64,000 nucleotides of DNA. Origin: an uncultured Syntrophobacterales bacterium (GTDB taxonomy: Bacteria; Desulfobacterota; Syntrophia; Syntrophales; UBA5619). Location: positions 62,001-126,000 of the forward strand of contig CAIYSL010000033.1 of assembly GCA_903928915.1 (NCBI GenBank). The letters are read 5' to 3'. The stretch's first letter is position 1. The number at the start of each line of letters is the position of its first letter. A program made the translations under genes and the position numbers. This document shows positions 33,510-40,637 of this stretch, piece by piece. The notes below the pieces were generated by a model. The model saw only the letters and a program-made list of their open reading frames with translations. It was not told the DNA's origin and ran no database searches.

Positions 33510-34346
33510 TCACAATTCCATGCACTGCCCGCCGTCAAGGTTGAAGGCCTGCCCGGTGATGTACCGCGAATCAGACGAAACGAGGAATGCGACGAGCCGG
33601 CCCGCATCCTCCGGGGCGCCGATCCGGCCGAGGGGAATCGACTTACACATCTCCGCCTCCCGCTCCTCGACCGTGCTGCCGAAGAAGGCCGCCTCCAGAC
33701 CGAAACGCCAGCTCTCCAGGTCGGTCTTGATCTGTCCCGGGCAGATGGCGTTCACCCGGATGCGATGGGGGGCGAGCTCGCGGGCCATCGTCTTGGTCAA
33801 CATGATCACCCCGGCCTTGGCCGCGGCGTAGGCGCTGTTGAACAGCGGGGGGACCTTCCCCGCCCGCGAGGCGGTGTTGACGATCGCGCCCGGCTCCCCC
33901 AGCATCAGCGGCAATACCGCCCGGCTGACGCGAAACACGGAAAACAGGCAGACGTCCACCGTCCTGATCCAGGCATCCTCTTCGTAGGAGATGATGTCGG
34001 CCGGGACGCCGAAGGATGCGCCAGCGTTGTTCACGAGGATATGGATATGGCCGCACCGCTCCCGGAGGGCCGCCGCCATCGCCGCCACCGAAGCGGACTC
34101 GGTGACGTCCGCTTCGCAGGCCCAGGCCTGTACGCGAAACCGTCTGCCGAGGTCGGCGGCGATCGCTTCCATCTCCTGGCGCGTCCCGGTCGGGACAGGA
34201 CCTGCGGCACCGGACGACCGGCCAAGATCGACGATCGCCACGTTGCAGCCCAGCGCGGCCAGCCGCTCGGCCACGGCGTATCCGATGCCGCTTCTTTTTC
34301 CGGCCCCGGTGACGAGCGCCGTTTTCCCCTTCAGGTCCTCATCCAT
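33510..34346 (-). CDS. SDR-family oxidoreductase
   Basis: A short-chain dehydrogenase of 278 aa. Features: the cofactor motif TGAGKRSGIGYAVAERL, NNAGASFG, a catalytic Ser-equivalent in NTASRAG, YAAAKAGVIMLTK with Tyr and Lys, and the C-terminal YITGQAFNLDGGQCMEL. The segment between the first two strands is longer than usual. The gap of 49 bp to the ThDP-enzyme gene downstream contains a small hairpin (TCCCTCC...GGGAGGGA). It follows the activase gene by 3 bp, so the SDR, activase, SDR and ThDP genes are probably one transcription unit. Confidence 0.9.
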   Translation of the reverse strand: MDEDLKGKTALVTGAGKRSGIGYAVAERLAALGCNVAIVDLGRSSGAAGPVPTGTRQEMEAIAADLGRRFRVQAWACEADVTESASVAAMAAALRERCGHIHILVNNAGASFGVPADIISYEEDAWIRTVDVCLFSVFRVSRAVLPLMLGEPGAIVNTASRAGKVPPLFNSAYAAAKAGVIMLTKTMARELAPHRIRVNAICPGQIKTDLESWRFGLEAAFFGSTVEEREAEMCKSIPLGRIGAPEDAGRLVAFLVSSDSRYITGQAFNLDGGQCMEL

Positions 34347-34349
34347 CGC

Positions 34350-35126
34350 TCACTTCTCCCCCTCCCGGGCGATGGCTGCCGCGCCGATCGCGCCGGTAAC
34401 CTGGGCGTGGGGCGAGACGACGACCGGCATCCCGAGGACCTGCTCGAGCGACCGGACGACGCCGATATTCCGGGCCACCCCTCCCGTCATCATCACCGGC
34501 GCGGTCAGCCCGATCCGGCTTGCCATCGCCGAGACCCGGGTGGCGATGGCCTCGTGGATACCGGCGATGATGTTTTCCCGGGTCTCTCCTTTGGCGATCA
34601 GCGAGATCACCTCCGACTCGGCAAAGACCGTGCAGAGGCTGCTGATCTTTGCCGGCCGCTCGGCGCTGAGCGACAGCGCGCCGAATTCGTCGAGGTCCGC
34701 TTCCAGGGCGCGCGCCATCACCTCGAGGAACCGGCCCGTTCCGGCGGCGCACTTGTCGTTCATCGCGAAATTCGTAACCCGGCCACTTTCATCCATCACC
34801 ACGGCCTTGCTGTCCTGCCCGCCGATGTCGATGAGCGACCGGACGGAGGGGTCGAGGCAGCGCGCCCCGGCGGCGTGGCACATGATCTCCGTGACCGCCC
34901 GATCGGCGATCGCCACGCTCTTGCGGCCGTAGCCCGTGGCCACGATCCGGACGATCTGGCTGCGGTCCACCTCCAGTTCCCCGAGGAGTTCATCGAAGAC
35001 GCGGCGTCCCGCCGCCTCGGCATTGTACCCGGTAAAGATCACCCGCGTCCCCAGGACCCTGCCGTCGTCCAGGACCGCGGCCTTGGCGGTGATGGAGCCG
35101 ATGTCGATCCCGGCCGTACAGCTCAT
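34350..35126 (-). CDS. 2-hydroxyacyl-CoA dehydratase activase (HgdC/BadF/BcrA family)
   Basis: An ATP-dependent electron donor of 258 aa. The ASKHA-fold ATPase motifs AGIDIGSITAKAAVLDDG and DIGGQDSKAV are present. Cys126 (CAAGTGRFLEVMA) and Cys165 (SSLCTVFAESEV) are the ligands that bridge a [4Fe-4S] cluster in the homodimer. Known members drive one-electron reduction of 2-hydroxyacyl-CoA dehydratases or benzoyl-CoA reductase in anaerobes and are oxygen-sensitive. No dehydratase (HgdA/B) subunits are encoded within this window. Start and stop overlap the flanking SDR genes closely (4-nt overlap with the upstream SDR gene). Confidence 0.9.
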   Translation of the reverse strand: MSCTAGIDIGSITAKAAVLDDGRVLGTRVIFTGYNAEAAGRRVFDELLGELEVDRSQIVRIVATGYGRKSVAIADRAVTEIMCHAAGARCLDPSVRSLIDIGGQDSKAVVMDESGRVTNFAMNDKCAAGTGRFLEVMARALEADLDEFGALSLSAERPAKISSLCTVFAESEVISLIAKGETRENIIAGIHEAIATRVSAMASRIGLTAPVMMTGGVARNIGVVRSLEQVLGMPVVVSPHAQVTGAIGAAAIAREGEK

Positions 35127-35887
35127 ACGACTGATGCCCCGCCGTCGACCATGATCGTCTGGCCGGTGATGTAGTCGCTCTGGCCGGAGGCGAGAAACAG
35201 GCAGATCGGGACCAGGTCGGCCGTCTCGGCGATGCGGCCCGCCGGGATGGTCTTCACGATCTGCTCGCAGATCGCCGGCGTGGACCAGAAGGGTTTGCTG
35301 AAATCGGTCCGCACCACGCCGGGGGCGATGGCGTTGACCTGGATGTTGCACGAGGCGAGCTCGGCGGCGAGGACCTGGGTGAGCATCTCCAGCCCGGCCT
35401 TGGCGATCCCGTAGATCCCCATCCCCGGCGAGGCCTTGGCAGCGGCGAGCGACGAAATGCTGACGATCTTCCCCTGTTTCTTCTCCCGCATGATCCGGGC
35501 GGCCGCGCGCGAGCAGAGGAAGGCGCCGGTCAGGTTTCCCTCGATGATCTTGTTCCAGGCCGCGAGTTCCGCGTCGACCACCGAGGCCGTCAGCAGGTTC
35601 ATCCCCACGTTGTTGATCAGGATGTCCAGACCGCCGAAGCGCTCGATGGCCGCAGCGAAGAGCGCATCCACATCCCCCTCGCGGGCGACGTGACAAGCCA
35701 GGGCATGCAGCCGCGCGCCTCCGCCGAGCCGGTCAACCGCGGCGGTGAGGTTCTCCTGCTTCCGGCCGCAGATGACGACCCTCGCACCCTGGGCGAGCAG
35801 GTTGCGTGCCAGCTCCAGACCGATTCCCCTGCTTCCCCCCGTCACGACGACAACCTTATCCTCGAGACCATAGGCAATGCTGTGCAT
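35123..35887 (-). CDS. SDR-family oxidoreductase
   Basis: A short-chain dehydrogenase of 254 aa starting at MHSIAYGLEDKVV (GGAGGGGAG just upstream); the longer frame runs into the palindrome behind it and is rejected. Motifs: TGGSRGIGLELARNL, NNVGMNL, ISSLAAAKASPG with the catalytic Ser, YGIAKAGLEML with Tyr and Lys, and YITGQTIMVDGGAS. A typical NAD(P)H-dependent 3-oxoacyl or alcohol dehydrogenase; the substrate is unknown. Likely first gene of the operon with the activase. Confidence 0.9.
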   Translation of the reverse strand: MHSIAYGLEDKVVVVTGGSRGIGLELARNLLAQGARVVICGRKQENLTAAVDRLGGGARLHALACHVAREGDVDALFAAAIERFGGLDILINNVGMNLLTASVVDAELAAWNKIIEGNLTGAFLCSRAAARIMREKKQGKIVSISSLAAAKASPGMGIYGIAKAGLEMLTQVLAAELASCNIQVNAIAPGVVRTDFSKPFWSTPAICEQIVKTIPAGRIAETADLVPICLFLASGQSDYITGQTIMVDGGASVV

Positions 35888-35943
35888 CGCTCCCCTCCCA
35901 GACGGATCTCTTCCCTCGTTGTAGAACGCCCCTCCCTGCATCC

Positions 35944-35997
35944 CCTCCCCACCCTGTATCCCTCCCCCGCGCGGGGGAGGGATACAGGGTGGGGAGG
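35944..35997. repeat. 54-bp perfect palindrome between pfkA and SDR gene
   Basis: Two 27-nt arms are exact reverse complements with no spacer (centre between 35970 and 35971). It lies 20 bp past the pfkA stop, so in RNA it would fold into a very stable hairpin and could terminate pfkA, though no U-tract follows. Smaller GC-rich hairpins of similar flavour lie at 1175-1209, 27883-27915 and 33483-33504, suggesting a dispersed family. Confidence 0.85.
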
Positions 35998-36016
35998 CAA
36001 GGGCGGGGTGCACCCG

Positions 36017-37111
36017 TCACTCGTCGCCGAAGCTGATCCCCATGTCACGGGCCGTGAGGATCGAATCGGAGTCCGTGGGAACCGATTTCATCCTCTCCAC
36101 GGCCTCCTGGATCGGCACGGGGACCATGTTCGGTGGATGATTTGCCACCATCACGTTGCGTTTGCCTTCCGCGATGAACCGGACGGCCGCGGCGCCGAAG
36201 CGCAGGGCGAGCAGACGGTCGAAGGTCGTGGGCGAACCGCCGCGCTGGAGGTGGCCCAGCACCAGGGTGCGGGTGTCCTTCCCGGTCCGCTTGCTGATCT
36301 CCCGGCCCACCCATTCGCCCATCCCCCCCAGGACCACCTCCTGGCGGCCTTCCTCGCGCCCTTTGTGGATCACCTCGCCGCCTTCAGTCGTCGCCCCTTC
36401 GGCGACGACGACGATGCCGTAGCGCTTCCCGTGGAGCTCGTTTTCCATGATCTTGCTACAGACGCTGTCTATCTTGAAGGGGATCTCGGGGATCAGGATT
36501 ACGTCTGCCGACCCGGAGATACCGCTGTTGAGGGCTATCCAGCCGGCGCAGCGCCCCATCAGCTCCACCACCATCACCCGCTCGTGGGCGCTGGCGGTGG
36601 AATGGAGTTTGTCGATCGCCTCGGTCGAGGTGGTCACTGCGGTATCGAATCCGAAGGTGATCATCGTGCTGGCCAGGTCGTTGTCGATCGTCTTGGGCAC
36701 CCCGATGACGGGCATCCCCATCTGGGCGAAGCGGTCGGCCAGCCTGAGCGAGCCGTCTCCGCCCACGGCGATCAGGACGTCCAGCCCGAGGCGCTTGAAG
36801 TTGGTGAGGATCTTCGCCGAGACGTCGCGGAACTCCACGTCGCCGACGGCGTTCTTGACGGGCATGTGGAAGGGGTCGCCCTTGTTGGTGGTGCCGAGAA
36901 TCGTGCCCCCCAGCGAGACGATCCCCGCGACCTTTTCGGGGGTCAGCCGGGTGATCTCGTCCGTGTCGAGGAGGCCCGCGTACCCGGTGTGGATGCCGTA
37001 CACCTCCCAGCCGCGGCGTTCGGCAGCCATCGTCACCGCATAGATGACTGCGTTTAGCCCGGGTGCATCTCCACCGCCGGTATTGATCGCTATCTTCTTC
37101 CGCTCATTCAT
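36017..37111 (-). CDS. pfkA: 6-phosphofructokinase
   Basis: A glycolytic kinase of 364 aa that phosphorylates fructose 6-phosphate. The phosphate-donor loop reads GGDGS (Gly at the position where PPi-dependent enzymes have Asp), favouring ATP. The following PKTIDND carries Lys where classical ATP enzymes have Gly. This Gly/Lys combination is known in ATP-dependent members of the PPi-like lineage, such as trypanosomal PFK. MGRCAGWIAL and LGHLQRGGSPTTFDR bind the sugar phosphate. A strong promoter lies 73 nt upstream. The gene appears to be transcribed alone, ending at the palindrome. Confidence 0.93.
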   Translation of the reverse strand: MNERKKIAINTGGGDAPGLNAVIYAVTMAAERRGWEVYGIHTGYAGLLDTDEITRLTPEKVAGIVSLGGTILGTTNKGDPFHMPVKNAVGDVEFRDVSAKILTNFKRLGLDVLIAVGGDGSLRLADRFAQMGMPVIGVPKTIDNDLASTMITFGFDTAVTTSTEAIDKLHSTASAHERVMVVELMGRCAGWIALNSGISGSADVILIPEIPFKIDSVCSKIMENELHGKRYGIVVVAEGATTEGGEVIHKGREEGRQEVVLGGMGEWVGREISKRTGKDTRTLVLGHLQRGGSPTTFDRLLALRFGAAAVRFIAEGKRNVMVANHPPNMVPVPIQEAVERMKSVPTDSDSILTARDMGISFGDE

Positions 37112-37183
37112 GGCAGATTCCCTCCCCCCTGCGTCGCCCAGCGACTCCCTGCGGGAGTACCAAACCGGATAGAATATTGGCGG

Positions 37184-37212
37184 ATTATAATGGGCTGGCG
37201 GCCGGGCGTCAA
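37184..37212 (-). promoter_or_regulatory. Strong sigma-70 promoter of pfkA
   Basis: Minus strand TTGACG (37207-37212), 17-bp spacer, perfect TATAAT (37184-37189), 73 nt before the pfkA ATG. A small hairpin (ACTCCC-TGC-GGGAGT, 37144-37158) lies in the leader. Confidence 0.8.
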
Positions 37213-37231
37213 GGCATATCGCCGCGCACCG

Positions 37232-37981
37232 TCACCGGCCCTTGGGCTGCAGCGGCGTCGGCTGGACCCAGTGGTTCTTATCCCCCTCGTAGAACCACTT
37301 GTCGGGAAAGCCGCGATGGCGGATGAAGTTCGGATTTTCGGCCCAGCGGATCAGGTCCTCGTAGGCCTGGTGGATCTGCCGGAACATCTGGGCATCGCCT
37401 CCGAGGTCGGGGTGGTGGATCATCACCTGTCGCCGGTAGGCGTCCCGGATGATCTTCCGCAGCTCAGGGGAGTTGAGGTTTGATTTTTCCAGGTTCAGGT
37501 AGACCAGGGAGGCCGACGTGACGGACGGCGTGTGGATGACCGGTGGCTTCACCGACTGGGGCGGCACGTGGTTCCGGACCGCCATCTCCAGGACGTGGAG
37601 TGTAGCGTAATACCGCCTCTTCGTCCGCCGCTGTTCGGCCCACCAGGTCTCGCCCAGGATATCGGCCATCCGGCCGAAATCCTCCCCCGGCGTCTTTCCC
37701 GGAGTGCGGGGGAAGAAGAAGCTGTGGATCTCCTTGTAGCCGCTGGGCAGGACGTCCATGACCACCAGGAGGTCCGAAAAGTAGAAGGTGGCGTATCGCG
37801 TGTTGAGCGCCTGGAGAAGGCCGCAGCGCATGTCGAGCCGCTGCCGGAGTCGCTGCCGGCAGTCGATCGAGCAGTACCTGCGCCGGCCGATGTGCTCCGT
37901 CGTTCCACAGGAGAGGCAACGGTTCGGCTCTTTCCCGCCGGCTACGGGCACGAGCATCCCGTTTATGGCTTCCTTCATCAT
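37232..37981 (-). CDS. J-domain protein with N-terminal zinc-finger-like motif
   Basis: About 249 aa from the MMKEAINGML start (a start 37 codons upstream is possible but gives a low-complexity extension). The N-terminal CLSCG...YCSIDC (C-x2-C-x12-C-x3-C) looks like a zinc site. A middle region of unknown fold carries SFFFPRTPGKTPGEDF. The C-terminal J domain (about residues 168-225) has the essential HPD in VMIHHPDLGGDAQMF and would stimulate a DnaK-type chaperone. The J domain at the C-terminus is the reverse of DnaJ. The client is unknown. It lies just upstream of the pfkA promoter. Confidence 0.75.
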   Translation of the reverse strand: MMKEAINGMLVPVAGGKEPNRCLSCGTTEHIGRRRYCSIDCRQRLRQRLDMRCGLLQALNTRYATFYFSDLLVVMDVLPSGYKEIHSFFFPRTPGKTPGEDFGRMADILGETWWAEQRRTKRRYYATLHVLEMAVRNHVPPQSVKPPVIHTPSVTSASLVYLNLEKSNLNSPELRKIIRDAYRRQVMIHHPDLGGDAQMFRQIHQAYEDLIRWAENPNFIRHRGFPDKWFYEGDKNHWVQPTPLQPKGR

Positions 37982-38169
37982 CTCACCCGCTCCGTGCGGC
38001 GCCCTGGTCCTGTCTGCCGGAAGCGCGTCAGCCCTGCCGGTCAGCTTACCGAAAAAGCGGGCGTATCCTATCACAACTGGCGGGAGATACAAGCATCGCT
38101 GAAGCCTTGAAGAACTGAGGGGATGGGTCTTGGTAAGGCAGGAAATGCGGGGAGAATTGTTGTGGAAGG

Positions 38170-38198
38170 AGGGGGGGCGGCAAGAACCGCCCTCCCCC
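38170..38198 (-). terminator. Hairpin ending the AtoE/AOR operon
   Basis: A GC-rich stem of at least 10 bp (38170-38180 with 38187-38198, one G-U pair, 6-nt loop CAAGAA) lies just downstream of the atoE stop on the minus strand. A U-tract is weak, so rho-independence is uncertain. Confidence 0.5.
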
Positions 38199-38221
38199 GT
38201 TCCCTAATGTACTGTCGCGCG

Positions 38222-39577
38222 TTAGAACACCTTGAACCCGATCAGCAGGGCAAAGGCGCTCAGGACGATACCGCTGTAAATAACGGTCATCGTGGTGTAG
38301 CCCATGATGTCCCGGGCCGACAGGCCCGCCAGCCCGAGAAGCGGGAGCGCCCAGAAGGGCTGGATCATGTTCGTCCACTGGTCCCCCCAGGCCACCATCA
38401 TGGCCGACCGGACCGGATCGATTCCCATCATCTTGGCCGCCTCCATCGTGATCGGCCCCTGGGCGGCCCACTGCCCGCCGCCGGAGGGGATGAACATGTT
38501 GATGATCCCGGCGGCCCAGAACTGAAACATGTAGAACGTCTCGGGCGACGAGATGACCACGAACCAGCCAGCGATGACTTTTGCCAGCCCCGTGCCGACC
38601 ATGATCCCCTGGATGCCGCCGTACAGCGGAAACTGCAGGGCGATCCCCCCGGCCCCCTTGATGGCCGTGTTCACCGCCTTGATGTAGTTGACCGGTTTGC
38701 CGTGGAGGATGACCCCGGTGATGAAGAATATGAAGATGACGATGTTGAGGTTCAGGTCAAACCCCTTGGTGGAGAAATGGAAGTACAGGTAGATGAGCCC
38801 CATCAGGCCGAAGATCATGTTGATCAGATAGCTGTGGTCGATCCGCTCCGCCAGGGTGGGGTTCTGCGGCAACGCTTCGTGCGGGCAGTCGCCGCAGAGC
38901 TCGGCGAGCTTGTCTTCCGGGATGGTCTGGATCTCGTCCTGCTTGGGGTGGATCAGGGCCATCAGGATCGGAATCGTGAAGGTCAGGATGACGGCCGGAA
39001 GGTAATTGAACGGCTGGAAGATGCTCTGAGAGACGGGCACCACGGCCCCGGTCATCTGCTCGATGAAGTTCTGAGGGAGCTTCGCCGTGGCGATGGCCAG
39101 GGGGATTGACCCCGAGAGCCCCTGGTGCCAGACCACATACCCGCTGTAGGCGGAGGCGATCAGGAAGGGGAAGTCGGCATTCCGGGTCCGCTTGGCGACC
39201 TGGAGCGCCAAAAGCCCGCCTACGATCAGGCCGAACCCCCAGTTGATCAAAGAGCAGATGCTGGTAACGAAGGCGACGATCATCCCCCCCTTGACCGGGG
39301 TGTTCCCAATCCCGGCAATCCACACCAGAATCCGGTTTATCGCCGGGGTCAAGGCCAGACAGTGGCCCGTGACCAGGATCAGGATCATCTGGAAGGCGAA
39401 GGCAACGATGCCGTAGACGCCGCCGCCCCAGGTCGTGATCAGCTTCGTGAACCCGGCTTGGGTGAAGATAAGGGCCAGGATGGCGGAAAGGAACGTGAGC
39501 AGGATCGCGAAGAGATAGGCATCGGGAAGGTAGTTTCGCATCAGGTGTGTGAAAAAAGAAGCCAAACGTTTCAACAT
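38222..39577 (-). CDS. atoE: Short-chain fatty acid transporter, AtoE family
   Basis: An inner-membrane carrier of 451 aa with about 11-12 hydrophobic helices. I start at MLKRLASFFTHLMRNYLPDAY, with AGGAGGAG upstream; the frame's extra 53 residues are polar. The family motifs LINWGFGLIVGG, GYVVWHQGLSGS and FIPSGGGQWAAQGP are present. AtoE relatives take up short-chain fatty acids such as acetoacetate or butyrate. It is the last gene of the AOR cluster, which suggests export or import of the acid made or used by the aldehyde oxidoreductase. The 262-bp gap before it holds only its ribosome site and a minor GC-rich hairpin. Confidence 0.9.
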   Translation of the reverse strand: MLKRLASFFTHLMRNYLPDAYLFAILLTFLSAILALIFTQAGFTKLITTWGGGVYGIVAFAFQMILILVTGHCLALTPAINRILVWIAGIGNTPVKGGMIVAFVTSICSLINWGFGLIVGGLLALQVAKRTRNADFPFLIASAYSGYVVWHQGLSGSIPLAIATAKLPQNFIEQMTGAVVPVSQSIFQPFNYLPAVILTFTIPILMALIHPKQDEIQTIPEDKLAELCGDCPHEALPQNPTLAERIDHSYLINMIFGLMGLIYLYFHFSTKGFDLNLNIVIFIFFITGVILHGKPVNYIKAVNTAIKGAGGIALQFPLYGGIQGIMVGTGLAKVIAGWFVVISSPETFYMFQFWAAGIINMFIPSGGGQWAAQGPITMEAAKMMGIDPVRSAMMVAWGDQWTNMIQPFWALPLLGLAGLSARDIMGYTTMTVIYSGIVLSAFALLIGFKVF

Positions 39578-39839
39578 GGGTTTCTCCTCCTTTTTGCGTG
39601 TCGTATCTCCCTGTCGGATGATTCGGCCGCAGGCTGCGCAACCGGCCGCCCGTGGCCCTCTGCCGCTGGTTCTGCTTCGTCCATCGCTCTCGGGGCCGGG
39701 GCCGCTCAGCTTCAGCCGCCGCTCTCCCGTATGCACCGGAGGTTCGTGAACCCTCTCCTCAGAGCCGTCGCGTTTCCGGAGGTCGAATGGTCAGTCGATC
39801 GGGGAAAATGGTGTCGCAAGACCCTGTCCGGGTCCTAAC

Positions 39840-40616
39840 CTAATGGGCGGTCCAGCCGCCGTCGATGTGCAGGATGTGGCCCGTGACCATGTCCGAAGCG
39901 GCGGAGGCCAGGTAGATCAGCGCCCCGGTCAGGTCGCCGGGTTTGCAGAGCCTGCCCAGGAGGATGTTGCCCATGACGTAGTCGTGGAAGGATTTCTCGC
40001 TCAGCATCGGACGGGTCATGGGCGTCTCGACGAAGGTCGGCGCCAGGGCGTTCACGCAGATGTTGTGTTTGCCCCATTCCAGGGCGAGGACGCGGGTGAG
40101 ATTGTTGACGGCCCCTTTGCTCGAACCGTAGGCCGCCCGTTTGATCAGGCCGACGCTGCCGGCCTGGGAGGAGACGTTGATGATCTTCCCCCGCTTCTGC
40201 CGGATCATCACCTTGCCGACGGACTGGGCGCAGAAGAAAACCCCCTTCAGGTTGACCGCCATGATCCGGTCCCAGGCCTCCTCGGTCACCTCCTCGGCCC
40301 ACTGGGGGATGTTCATCCCGGCGTTGTTGAGGAGGATATCGATCTTCCCGAAGCGCTCCAAGGCGGCGGCGGTCATCCGCTCGATCTCGGCGACGCGGCA
40401 CACGTCGGCGGTCACCACCAGGGCCGTCCTCCCCATTGCCTCGACCTGGCCGCCGACCTCTTCCAGTTCAGCCTTCGTCCGGCTGCAGAGCACCACGTCC
40501 GCCCCGTAGCGGGCAAGGTCCAGGGCCATGGAGCGGCCCATGCCCCTGCCGGCGCCGGTGACGACGGCCACCTTGCCGGTCAGGTCGAATTCGGGACAAG
40601 AAACCCTCTCCCCCAT
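39840..40616 (-). CDS. SDR-family oxidoreductase in AOR operon
   Basis: A classical short-chain dehydrogenase of 258 aa. TGAGRGMGRSMALDLA binds the cofactor; NNAGMNIPQW, the Ser of INVSSQAG, and YGSSKGAVNNL with Tyr/Lys form the active site; it ends VTGHILHIDGGWTAH. GAGGAGG lies 8 nt upstream of the start. It follows the aldehyde:ferredoxin oxidoreductase gene by 21 bp and so probably oxidises or reduces an alcohol or 3-hydroxyacyl intermediate in the same route. Confidence 0.9.
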   Translation of the reverse strand: MGERVSCPEFDLTGKVAVVTGAGRGMGRSMALDLARYGADVVLCSRTKAELEEVGGQVEAMGRTALVVTADVCRVAEIERMTAAALERFGKIDILLNNAGMNIPQWAEEVTEEAWDRIMAVNLKGVFFCAQSVGKVMIRQKRGKIINVSSQAGSVGLIKRAAYGSSKGAVNNLTRVLALEWGKHNICVNALAPTFVETPMTRPMLSEKSFHDYVMGNILLGRLCKPGDLTGALIYLASAASDMVTGHILHIDGGWTAH

Positions 40617-40637
40617 GGCCCCTCCTCGCAGTGCCCC

